From an uncultured Sphingomonadaceae bacterium (GTDB lineage: Bacteria; Pseudomonadota; Alphaproteobacteria; Sphingomonadales; Sphingomonadaceae), in NCBI GenBank assembly GCA_947258815.1, contig CAMYJW010000030.1:248001-312000 (forward strand): a stretch of DNA of 64,000 nt, read 5' to 3'. The translations under genes and the position numbers were made by a program. Below, piece by piece: positions 26,961-33,664 of this stretch. The notes under the pieces were generated by a model. The model did not search any database. It worked only from the letters and a program-made list of their open reading frames with translations, and was not told the origin of the DNA. Numbering within the stretch: the stretch's first letter is position 1; each line of letters begins with the position of its first letter.

Positions 26961-26969
26961 TTATCCACA
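26961..26969 (+). promoter_or_regulatory. Perfect DnaA-box 9-mer TTATCCACA
   Basis: A perfect consensus DnaA box lies 10 bases after LexA box 2 and 48 bases before the start at 27017. One box alone is not an origin; another perfect 9-mer occurs by chance inside the prenyl synthase gene (49377-49385). Regulatory use is possible but unproven. Confidence 0.4.
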
Positions 26970-27016
26970 AGCCCTCCACCATTGGTGAACAGGCAAACCA
27001 CAGGAGAACGCCAGAA

Positions 27017-27274
27017 ATGACCGCAATCTTGCTGACAACACTGTTCGCATTCGGTGCGTTCTGCGCGATTGGCGCAATCTGGACGACCGTTCGCCGCTAT
27101 GGGCGATCCGCGCTTGCCCTGCCCGATGCGATCCGCTCTTGCGAAACGACGCGCGAATTGCGCTTTTCCGTCCGTGAAGTCCGTTTCGATGCGCAAGCAA
27201 ATGTGCTCCGCCCGGATTTCACGGCGCGTCGGGCGAATCTCCGGACGGTGTTGCCACTGCCTGTCGCTGCCTGA
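27017..27274 (+). CDS. Small single-pass membrane protein under probable SOS control
   Basis: An 85-residue protein. It has one hydrophobic helix at about residues 3-22 (ILLTTLFAFGAFCAIGAIW), then a basic TVRRYGRSALALP stretch and a soluble Arg-rich tail. By the positive-inside rule the tail should be cytoplasmic. The ATG has GGAGAA about 9 bases upstream. Two exact LexA boxes and a DnaA box precede it. I know no function for it. Topology and regulation resemble SOS-induced membrane division inhibitors such as Caulobacter SidA, but no homology is claimed. Its last 56 bases overlap the 3' end of pssA on the other strand. Reality of the gene is supported by start, ribosome site and promoter architecture. 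Confidence 0.75.
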   Translation: MTAILLTTLFAFGAFCAIGAIWTTVRRYGRSALALPDAIRSCETTRELRFSVREVRFDAQANVLRPDFTARRANLRTVLPLPVAA

Positions 27275-28025
27275 CTCTTGCATACCTGAAGAGCCCCACG
27301 GGGATCAGCAGGAGATAGGCGATACAGATGGCGACAAGCGTGAGCCACGGCTCGGTCAGCAAGGCTGCAACAAGAATTCCGACAATTGCGATCAGCCCGA
27401 CACGAATGCTGCGCGGAGGCCGCAGTTTGGCCCAGCTCAGCGTTGGCAAGGCCGAGATCATCAGAAACGCGATCAGCGTCAGCCATCCTGCAACCGCAAG
27501 CGGCTCCCTGAACATCGCGTTTCCCGTTACGATCCACAGGTAGATCGGTAAAAACGCCAGTCCGGCCCCTACCGGCGCGGGAATCCCGGTCAGAAAACCC
27601 GCACTTTGATGCGGCATCTCGGGAAGATCGACACCGGCATTAAAGCGGGCGAGCCGCAGCACACAGCAAATCGCAAAGGCCAGCGCCGCAATCCAGCCCA
27701 AACTCGGCAAAGCCTGTAAGGTCCACAGATACACAATAAGCGCAGGAGCAACGCCGAAGGAGATGGAATCGGCAAGACTGTCGAGCTCCGCGCCAAATTT
27801 GCTCTGCGCATTCAGCAAACGCGCCGCGCGGCCATCGATCCCATCCAGCACGCCGGCAAGAATCACCGCGAGCACGGCTTTCTCGAAGTCTTCGGCGATT
27901 GCAAAACGTATTCCCGTCAGCCCGACACACAAGGCCGCGGCCGTAATGGCATTGGGTACCAGAGCCCGCAGCGTGAGCACCCGCGGCAAACGCCTGCGCA
28001 CTCTGCCACGGCCCGGTTCGCTCAC
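27219..28025 (-). CDS. pssA: PssA, CDP-diacylglycerol-serine O-phosphatidyltransferase
   Basis: A 268-residue polytopic enzyme with the CDP-alcohol phosphotransferase motif DGIDGRAARLLNAQSKFGAE followed by LDSLAD near residues 60-86. It makes phosphatidylserine. I chose the GTG at 28025 because it overlaps the psd stop (GTGA); a TTG start two codons upstream is also open. With psd it forms a two-gene operon for phosphatidylethanolamine. Confidence 0.94.
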   Translation of the reverse strand: MSEPGRGRVRRRLPRVLTLRALVPNAITAAALCVGLTGIRFAIAEDFEKAVLAVILAGVLDGIDGRAARLLNAQSKFGAELDSLADSISFGVAPALIVYLWTLQALPSLGWIAALAFAICCVLRLARFNAGVDLPEMPHQSAGFLTGIPAPVGAGLAFLPIYLWIVTGNAMFREPLAVAGWLTLIAFLMISALPTLSWAKLRPPRSIRVGLIAIVGILVAALLTEPWLTLVAICIAYLLLIPVGLFRYARVRQRQAVATPSGDSPDAP

Positions 28026-28771
28026 TGGCAAACCCCTTCGACAAACCTGGATTCGCCCAGTTCGGCAAGCACGGTTTCGCCAGCAACGATTCTTTGCCCC
28101 AGTAACACGCGCGATTGCGTCCCTTGCGGCAGATAGACATCGACCCGGCTGCCGAACCGGATCAGCCCGATCCGCTGACCACCCGCAACGATATCGCCCG
28201 GTTTCACGAATGGCACGATCCGGCGCGCGACGAGCCCGGCAATCTGTGTCAGACAGATCAGTACGCCGTCATTACGCTCGATCATCACATGCTGACGTTC
28301 GTTCTCATCGCTTGCCTTATCAAGGTCCGCGTTGAGAAACTTGCCCGGAATATAGACAGAGCGTCTCACGGTGCCGCCTATCGGCGCGCGATTGATATGG
28401 ACGTCAAACACGCTCATGAAGATTGATATACGCGTCACCGGTTCGGTGCCCAGAACCGGCGCGCCGCTGCCGTCATCGACAGTCATCTCGCGTGGCGGCG
28501 CAACTTCGCGGATCAGCGTGACCAGGCCATCGGCGGGCGCGACAATGAAACTGTCGCCTTTTGGCGTCACGCGTTGCGGATCGCGAAAAAACGCAAGAAT
28601 GCCGATTGTCAGCGCACCCAGCGGCCAGGCAATCGTTTCCCATGCGAAAAACGCCGCCACCGCACACAGGATCGCTGACAGCGCTGCAAATTTTCGGGCT
28701 TCAGGATGAATCGCCGGCCAGTGCCAAGACGCCTCTCCATTTCCCTGATTGTCGAGAATCTCTCCGGGCAT
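28022..28771 (-). CDS. psd: Psd, phosphatidylserine decarboxylase (short proenzyme)
   Basis: A 249-residue proenzyme with FFRDPQR, VAPADG and SVFDVHINRAPI segments. The C-terminal RFGSRVDVYLP contains the Ser that becomes the pyruvoyl group after self-cleavage. It makes phosphatidylethanolamine from the product of pssA. It is upstream in the operon, with the next element boundary only about 115 bases beyond its start. Confidence 0.95.
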   Translation of the reverse strand: MPGEILDNQGNGEASWHWPAIHPEARKFAALSAILCAVAAFFAWETIAWPLGALTIGILAFFRDPQRVTPKGDSFIVAPADGLVTLIREVAPPREMTVDDGSGAPVLGTEPVTRISIFMSVFDVHINRAPIGGTVRRSVYIPGKFLNADLDKASDENERQHVMIERNDGVLICLTQIAGLVARRIVPFVKPGDIVAGGQRIGLIRFGSRVDVYLPQGTQSRVLLGQRIVAGETVLAELGESRFVEGVCQ

Positions 28772-28885
28772 TGCGGCTATCTAGGAATTGCGCGCGCGCG
28801 CGGCAATGGCGAAGCAACGCAACGAGGCGCGGCAGGGTGGATAACTCTGATGTGACAAATCCCGTTCATGCAATGCAAATCGGTG

Positions 28886-28903
28886 CAGGGCTTGAATCGA
28901 ACC
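28886..28903. repeat. Probable left attachment site, decayed copy of the tRNA-Tyr T-arm region
   Basis: CAGGGCTTGAATCGAACC matches 16 of 18 bases of the tRNA-Tyr segment at 32598-32615 (CAGGGCTGGATTCGAACC), in the same orientation. A displaced tRNA 3' end no longer under selection would decay like this. The match is not perfect, so the crossover point is uncertain. Confidence 0.5.
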
Positions 28904-28949
28904 TTTCACTTATATAAGTGAAAAATAATAATTTATGATAAATTATTAT
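28904..28949. repeat. Two adjacent perfect AT-rich palindromes at the left end of the element
   Basis: TTTCACTTATATAAGTGAAA (28904-28923) is its own reverse complement. Directly after it, 28925-28949 is a second inverted repeat with 12-base arms around a central G. They sit between the core-like site and the arm-type repeats, as protein-binding sites of an att region would. A bidirectional terminator is the alternative. Confidence 0.6.
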
Positions 28950-28952
28950 CGA

Positions 28953-28974
28953 CACCCCCACAATCACCCCCACA
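28953..28974. promoter_or_regulatory. Left arm-type integrase sites: two direct copies of CACCCCCACA
   Basis: Copies at 28953-28962 and 28965-28974, spaced by 12 bases. The same sequence recurs at the other end of the element (32400-32477). Paired repeats at both ends are what the N-terminal domain of a tyrosine integrase binds; the role is inferred. Confidence 0.55.
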
Positions 28975-29169
28975 CTTTTGGAGGCGCTGCACGAGCACCG
29001 GTGCCATCCCCCGCCCTTTACGTCGCCTAGCCGGTCAGTCGCAAGAGAAAGCACCAATCATTCACACTCGGGCCCGAGCAACCGACCACGGCGCTGCGTC
29101 CCCACGACCGGGACCGTACCAAGAAAGAATTCTTTTCCGCTGAGTGGCACCCAAAGGGGGGATTCGATC

Positions 29170-29571
29170 TCAAGACCCCAGGGGGGTACAATGATTGCTC
29201 TCAAAATTTTTCCAAATTTTGTGGTGGAATATCGAAGGTTCATTTTTTTGCGCCCGCCTCTTAATCGGTGTTATGGCGCAATTGCACCAAACTGCGAGAT
29301 TCGGATACCCTATCGACTCCCTTTTCTGTCGAGCAAGTTCAGCGTCGTCGCATGTAATCCAGACCATATCAGGTGAGCCGTTGGGGTCAGGACCTGCAAG
29401 AGAGTTGATCCCGTAGCCATCACCTTTATGCTTGAGCACCTTTGCAACTACTCGGTGAAATTCCTTGCATGCCTCCGCAGATTCGTCGAACGGCTCAAGT
29501 ATCGCGCCGTCCGCTGAGCGGCGAACCCGGCAATTCAACCAGCCGGAGAAAATCTGTTCGACCAACCGCAT
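29170..29571 (-). CDS. Hypothetical protein, element cargo
   Basis: A 133-residue protein that I do not recognise. It is soluble, with no membrane helix or signal peptide. An acidic central segment (DGAILEPFDESAEACKEFHR) precedes GPDPNGSPDMVWITCDDAEL. Its start is 6 bp after the stop of the Zn-ribbon gene, so the two are probably co-transcribed and may act together. It is the last gene of the element before the left end. A short ribosome-site-like GGTGA lies upstream. A coding role is likely from the operon position but not certain. Confidence 0.55.
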   Translation of the reverse strand: MRLVEQIFSGWLNCRVRRSADGAILEPFDESAEACKEFHRVVAKVLKHKGDGYGINSLAGPDPNGSPDMVWITCDDAELARQKRESIGYPNLAVWCNCAITPIKRRAQKNEPSIFHHKIWKNFESNHCTPLGS

Positions 29572-29577
29572 GGCTCG

Positions 29578-29985
29578 TCACCCATCATGTATTTTAGTTC
29601 CAAATGTCTTTTCGCAGACGGGGCACTCCCATTTGCCGAACTCATTCCATGGTGGAGCCAACTCACTCAGCGTGATTTTCTGGCCGCGCGCATCGAAGCA
29701 ACCCGTGCAATAATGCCTGGTAGCGTCACCAAAGATGTACGCCCCATCGTGAAGCTCTGGGCCTGAACCAGCAATTCTTGCCGCTTGCTGGTTCAACTCG
29801 CTGATCGTTTCCTTGGCTTGTGCGAGCTCAATCTTGAGATTGGCCGCTTGCAGCTTGGCCTCTCCCAATTGGTCCGCAAGATCGGCAAGCAGCAACCTAA
29901 AGTCGGCTTCACCGACTTTCTTGCTCAATTCGCGAAGCTTCTTAGCGATCTCAATAGCGCTGGAGATACTTGATACGACATCCAT
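29578..29985 (-). CDS. Coiled-coil protein with C-terminal zinc ribbon
   Basis: A 135-residue protein. The N-terminal half is a predicted coiled coil (about residues 10-72, heptads rich in Leu, Ala, Lys and Glu). The C-terminal half has two CxxC pairs (CTGC and CPVC) that would form a zinc ribbon. I chose the ATG at 29985 because GGAGG lies 8 bases upstream; the longer frame runs through the XRE gene. Proteins of this layout recur in proteobacterial genomic islands without an assigned function. Possible roles are nucleic-acid or protein scaffolding. Confidence 0.7.
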   Translation of the reverse strand: MDVVSSISSAIEIAKKLRELSKKVGEADFRLLLADLADQLGEAKLQAANLKIELAQAKETISELNQQAARIAGSGPELHDGAYIFGDATRHYCTGCFDARGQKITLSELAPPWNEFGKWECPVCEKTFGTKIHDG

Positions 29986-30041
29986 GATTCTTGCCTCCGC
30001 ACTCAAATACATTGATGTCAGATGTTGCTCATGTGTTCCAG

Positions 30042-30305
30042 TCACCTTCTCGTCGTTGCTGTGGGAAGGCCGTGGGTAAGTGTTGCTACATCGCAGCTCA
30101 TCGCCCGACACAGCTTGACCAACGACACAAATGTCAGATTGTGCTCGCCACGCTCCACACGACCAACATAGCTGCGGTCGAGCCCCGCGGTCTGGGCCCA
30201 CTCGACATAACGAGCACCCAAAGCAGCCACGAAATCTCCGAAGATGAATTTTTCATACCGCTCTGCTGCTTTGCTTTCGCGCGATTGAATTTCGTGCTTG
30301 CTCAT
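30042..30305 (-). CDS. XRE-family helix-turn-helix regulator
   Basis: An 87-residue protein with a Cro/CI-type HTH at about residues 20-70. The core GLDRSYVGRVERGEHNLTF is typical of XRE proteins. The ATG at 30305 is preceded by GGGGGAGGGG. It starts one base after the stop of the excisionase-like gene. Probable role: repressor of element genes or of its own operon; an antitoxin is also possible, but no toxin partner is recognisable. Confidence 0.85.
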   Translation of the reverse strand: MSKHEIQSRESKAAERYEKFIFGDFVAALGARYVEWAQTAGLDRSYVGRVERGEHNLTFVSLVKLCRAMSCDVATLTHGLPTATTRR

Positions 30306-30306
30306 T

Positions 30307-30492
30307 TCACCCCTCCCCCTGTTGGTCAGGCTCGGCGCCAGCCAGCCGCCTGACGCTGGCAATTTTCACCAGCCGCCGCGCGCCAATGCGGACAGAATCA
30401 AGCTCGCCTTGGGCGATCAGTTCGCCCAACTTCGTTTTGCCAATCGCCAGCATTTTCCCGGCTTCGGCTTGAGAACACAGGATTGCTTCCAC
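30307..30492 (-). CDS. Excisionase-like small helix-turn-helix protein
   Basis: A 61-residue protein built on one winged-HTH unit (SQAEAGKMLAIGKTKLGELI then a short wing VRIGARRLVK), the pattern of MerR/excisionase (AlpA-like) proteins encoded beside integrases. The start is a GTG with GGAG 11 bases upstream. It is one base from the XRE gene. Likely role: recombination directionality factor or regulator of the integrase; a general DNA-binding role is the alternative. Confidence 0.75.
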   Translation of the reverse strand: MEAILCSQAEAGKMLAIGKTKLGELIAQGELDSVRIGARRLVKIASVRRLAGAEPDQQGEG

Positions 30493-30586
30493 GTTGAAAT
30501 ACTCCGCTAACGCTCGTGCGGAATTGCATGAGCTATCACGGTTACAGCATGGAAATGCCCAGCCAGGCTTCGTCGGATAATGGCGA

Positions 30587-30694
30587 CTAATGTCGGAAAA
30601 TAGCGATCAGGTCGGGTAGGTCTTCCTGTAGCGGGCTGCCAAGCGCCTTTGCTTGCTCTCTGAATGACTGACCGGCTGATGCCGGTAGGTTCAT
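30587..30694 (-). CDS. Possible 35-residue leader or peptide overlapping the end of the 158-aa gene
   Basis: An ATG at 30694 overlaps the stop of the upstream gene (ATGA) and opens a 35-codon frame in the -1 register. A perfect hairpin ACCGGC-TGAT-GCCGGT (30671-30686) lies at its start. It may be a real small gene, a frameshifted tail of the 158-residue protein, or nothing. Otherwise the 30493-30690 gap shows no gene. Confidence 0.25.
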   Translation of the reverse strand: MNLPASAGQSFREQAKALGSPLQEDLPDLIAIFRH

Positions 30695-31167
30695 GTAGCG
30701 TAACCGCCGCTACCCTTTGGCCTCCCCAGCTGCAGATTTGGCGCAAAGGCATTCGCGGATGATGGAGGCGAAATGGCTTCAATATCCGAGCGTTCGAAGG
30801 TGACGCCAAATGCTTCAATTTCAAACTTAGCATCGTTTGGGTAAATCGTGCTCTTAAATTCCCCATGCGACCAGTTCTGGTCCATGTCACAATCATCCCA
30901 AAAACCCCGTTCAATGAGATGATTGCGTTTTTCGTATCTTTGGCCCTTCTCGATTGTCACCCACCGCCAAGCCACCGCTTGCACATACCCTTGCCTCGCA
31001 CGGCGACAGATTGCTTCGGTTGGCTTGCCGTCTTCTTGCCAACCCTGCGAAACGATGTCTCGTGCCTCGCTGGCGCTGATCCATGTCCCCATCTCTATTA
31101 CCTGCCTCATGGCCTGCTGCTCTGCAAAATCGCTGGGGACACAGCCCCAATTCAATTCCTCGTCCAC
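30691..31167 (-). CDS. Hypothetical protein translationally coupled to the integrase gene
   Basis: A 158-residue soluble protein that I do not recognise. It starts with a GTG overlapping the integrase TAG by one base, with GAGGGGCGG upstream. The middle is rich in Trp and charged residues (YVQAVAWRWVTIEKGQRYEK). The C-terminus has GRPKGSGG, an AT-hook-like segment seen in DNA-binding island proteins. The gene is likely co-expressed with the integrase. Possible roles are DNA binding or control of excision. Confidence 0.65.
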   Translation of the reverse strand: MDEELNWGCVPSDFAEQQAMRQVIEMGTWISASEARDIVSQGWQEDGKPTEAICRRARQGYVQAVAWRWVTIEKGQRYEKRNHLIERGFWDDCDMDQNWSHGEFKSTIYPNDAKFEIEAFGVTFERSDIEAISPPSSANAFAPNLQLGRPKGSGGYAT

Positions 31168-32393
31168 TAGCCGCCCCTCGTCTTTCTGATCGGCACGACA
31201 TCGGCACCGCCAGCCGCGCCGCCCGCACAATAGCGGCCCCATTCTTCCATCAGCTTAACGCGCGCTCCCGGCTGGCCGGGCGCACCTAGATAGGTTGTCC
31301 GGCGATAGGCAGCCTGCACCGCGTCGGGCGTCTTGTGCGCCAAGGCGGCTTCAACCACAGCATCAGCGAAGCCCTCGTTCGCCGCCCAATCGGTGAACGC
31401 GGAACGGAAACCGTGGACGTGGTAGGGTTCGCTCGCGTCGCGCAGCACCTTCAACAGCGTCATGTCGGACATGGGCTTACCGCCTGTGCCGGGGAACACG
31501 ACGTCCGTTCCAGCCAGCCTCAATACCTTCGCCTTCGCCAACACTGCCAGAGCCGCATCGGAGAGCGGTACCATGTGAGCCTTGCCACGCTTCATGTGAT
31601 CGGCTGGAATCGTCCAAAGACGGGCATCAAGGTCGAATTCAGCCCATGTCGCGAGCCGCACCTCCTGTGAGCGCACACCGGTTAGTATCAGCAACTCCAA
31701 CGCCAGCCGTCCAAAGGATGGTTTGCGTTGCAGGGCAACCATGAATGCAGGCACAGCGACATAGGGCATCGCCTTGCGGTTCTTCCGTTCTTTCACTTGT
31801 CGGGGCAGACCGCGCCCAGCTTTCAGACTGCCGTTGCCGGACGGGGCTTCGCTTGAACGCCAGCCCTTCGCATGGGAGTAATCCAGCACCGCACAAATCC
31901 GATTACGCACTTGGCGAGCAGTTTCGGGAATTTCCTGCCAGATCGGCGTCAGCACGGTGATGATGTCCGCCGCAGTGATGCTGCCGGTCGGAAAATCGCC
32001 CAGCTTGGGAAATGCATAGTTTTCAAGGCTGGCGAGCCACTGACGCGGATAGACATCGCTTTTCCAGCCCGCTTCATTTTCCTTGTGGTATTGGCACGCC
32101 GCTTCGCGGAACGTCACCTTTGCTGCGGCGGCATCCTTTCGTTCGGCCAGAATATCGCGTTTCTCGACCTTGATGGCCTTGCGCACATCCCTAGCCTTGT
32201 CGCGGGCATCGGCCAGCGTGAGCAGCTTCGCACTGCCAAGCCCTATATCGCGTCGCTTTCCGTCACGTTGCAGGCGCACTAGCCATGAAGCGCCGCCGCG
32301 CTTATCAACTTTCAGGAACAACCCCTCACCATCCTGATAGGTGCCTGGATTCGTCAAAGCGGCCCGCACTGCCGTCGCTGTCAGCTTGCCCAT
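31167..32393 (-). CDS. P4-type tyrosine site-specific integrase
   Basis: A 408-residue integrase. The N-terminal ~90 residues form the DUF4102-type arm-binding domain. The C-terminal catalytic domain carries R (LTGVRSQEV, about 241), HGFR (about 327-330), His in LAHKT (about 353) and the nucleophilic Tyr about 363. I chose the ATG at 32393; the longer frame passes through the repeat-rich attachment region. It lies 200 bp from tRNA-Tyr and points away from it, the normal arrangement for elements that insert in tRNA 3' ends. Confidence 0.93.
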   Translation of the reverse strand: MGKLTATAVRAALTNPGTYQDGEGLFLKVDKRGGASWLVRLQRDGKRRDIGLGSAKLLTLADARDKARDVRKAIKVEKRDILAERKDAAAAKVTFREAACQYHKENEAGWKSDVYPRQWLASLENYAFPKLGDFPTGSITAADIITVLTPIWQEIPETARQVRNRICAVLDYSHAKGWRSSEAPSGNGSLKAGRGLPRQVKERKNRKAMPYVAVPAFMVALQRKPSFGRLALELLILTGVRSQEVRLATWAEFDLDARLWTIPADHMKRGKAHMVPLSDAALAVLAKAKVLRLAGTDVVFPGTGGKPMSDMTLLKVLRDASEPYHVHGFRSAFTDWAANEGFADAVVEAALAHKTPDAVQAAYRRTTYLGAPGQPGARVKLMEEWGRYCAGGAAGGADVVPIRKTRGG

Positions 32394-32399
32394 CTCGTT

Positions 32400-32477
32400 C
32401 CCCCACACAATTGCGGCTTCCGCCAGTGGAACAAAGTGTGGGGGAAAACCGATCCACCCCCACATCCCCCCCCACAC
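32400..32477. promoter_or_regulatory. Right arm-type integrase sites: four CCCCCACA(C) copies
   Basis: Copies at 32400-32408, 32436-32444 (inverted), 32455-32464 and 32469-32477 sit just upstream of the integrase start and before the tRNA. Their sequence equals the two copies at the left end. They probably bind the integrase N-terminal domain and may also control its promoter. Confidence 0.55.
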
Positions 32478-32590
32478 TATAGCGCGGTTGCACGCAAGCA
32501 GCAACGGGAAGCTACGGGCATGTGCGGACACCAAACCCAAGCGTTTCCAAGGCTTAAACGGGGATGAGCGGGCTTTGGCGAGAAGATCGG

Positions 32591-32676
32591 TGGTGGACAG
32601 GGCTGGATTCGAACCAGCGTACGCTTGCGCGGGCAGATTTACAGTCTGCTGCCTTTAACCACTCGGCCACCTGTCC
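32591..32676 (-). tRNA. tRNA-Tyr (anticodon GTA)
   Basis: An 86-nt class II tRNA on the minus strand. The acceptor is GGACAGG/CCTGTCC, the anticodon loop reads CTGTAAA with GTA, a long variable arm follows, the T-arm is GCTGGTTCGAATCCAGC, and A73 plus CCA are encoded. It serves as the integration site of the neighbouring element and remains intact. Confidence 0.97.
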
Positions 32677-32834
32677 ACACCGGATTGCCGGTGACGGAGA
32701 ATACCGTCTTGCGAGCACCCACAAGGGGCACCTTTCAACCGAGAGCGCGGGCTATTGGCGAACCGGGCCTTGCCTGTCAATGGGGTGGCTGGCAGAGCCT
32801 GCAAAACATTGTGGCGATTTAACAAGGACAGAAC

Positions 32835-33635
32835 ATGGGCAAGCGCGGCGAAGGGAAGCCTTCCAGAGCACTCAGAGGACGCGCGGGCCGCATGCAGGGC
32901 GGACGCGGAAGCGGCAGGGCCGCGAAAGGCGCAACGCGGCTATGGGGGCGCCATGCGGTTGAAGCAGCGCTGAAAAATCCTCTGCGCAGCCACCGCAAAC
33001 TGTGGGCAACGCGCGAGGCCGTCGATACGCTTGATGGCGAATTGCCGCCCGATTTCCCGGTCGAATGGGCTCAGAGCACCGATCTTGCGCGACTGGTTGC
33101 GCGCGATGCGCCGCATCAGGGGCTGGTTCTGGATTGCGATCCCCTGCCCGATCTGTTTCTCGATGACGTCCTGACAGGCGATGCCGGGAAACCTCTGATC
33201 GTTCTCGATCAGGTTACAGATCCGCACAATGTCGGAGCAATCCTGCGTTCAGCAGCGGCTTTTGGCGCCTGCGCAATTCTGACGCAAGACCGCCATGCGC
33301 CCCCGGAATCGGGAACGGTTGGGAAGTCGGCTTCGGGTGCGCTTGAGATCGTACCGTGGGTCCGCGTCGTCAATCTTGCGCGCGCGCTCGATGAAATTGC
33401 GGAAGCAGGCTACTGGCGCATCGGCCTGACGGGCGAAGCCGAACAGACGCTGGCCCAAAGCCTGCCGACGGGGCCTGTTGCGCTGGTACTGGGCGCGGAA
33501 GGCGAAGGGATGCGGCAGAATGTTCAGCACCATTGCGATGCACTTGCGCGCTTGCCGATCAGCGACGCGATCGAGAGCCTCAATGTTAGCAATGCGGCAG
33601 CAATTTCGCTTTATGCCGTGGCCACCCGCACATAA
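32835..33635 (+). CDS. rlmB: TrmH/SpoU-family RNA 2'-O-methyltransferase (RlmB-like)
   Basis: A 266-residue SPOUT methyltransferase. A basic N-terminal extension (Arg/Gly-rich, residues 1-35) precedes a substrate-binding domain with WGRHAVEAALKNP. The knotted SAM domain carries LDQVTDPHNVGAILRSA, LVLGAEGEGM and SLNVSNAAAISLY. The RlmB subgroup methylates G2251 of 23S rRNA; assignment to it is by pattern. It starts with AAGGA upstream and is followed by a lipoprotein gene. Confidence 0.9.
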   Translation: MGKRGEGKPSRALRGRAGRMQGGRGSGRAAKGATRLWGRHAVEAALKNPLRSHRKLWATREAVDTLDGELPPDFPVEWAQSTDLARLVARDAPHQGLVLDCDPLPDLFLDDVLTGDAGKPLIVLDQVTDPHNVGAILRSAAAFGACAILTQDRHAPPESGTVGKSASGALEIVPWVRVVNLARALDEIAEAGYWRIGLTGEAEQTLAQSLPTGPVALVLGAEGEGMRQNVQHHCDALARLPISDAIESLNVSNAAAISLYAVATRT

Positions 33636-33664
33636 ACCGACCCGCGACGGAAAGGCAAATTCCC

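Larger units (their letters stand above)
28886..32615 (-). mobile_element. Minimal integrative element (~3.7 kb) in tRNA-Tyr
   Basis: The block between psd and tRNA-Tyr carries a P4-type integrase directly inside the tRNA 3' end, followed by small accessory genes all on the same strand (unknown 158-aa protein, excisionase-like, XRE, Zn-ribbon protein, unknown 133-aa protein). The left border has a tRNA-Tyr-like remnant (28886-28903) and both ends carry CACCCCCACA-type repeats. The stretch 28919-28950 is markedly AT-rich, unlike the host. I see no structural, replication or conjugation genes. The stretch 28975-29169 shows no gene. Confidence 0.8.

Noticed and set aside
28789..28803. Short GC dinucleotide run near psd
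   Set aside because: A simple GC repeat in a GC-rich genome; no function suggested by position.
30507..30914. 135-codon minus-strand frame
   Set aside because: Overlaps the better supported 158-residue gene in another frame; Arg/Met-rich and without a ribosome site.
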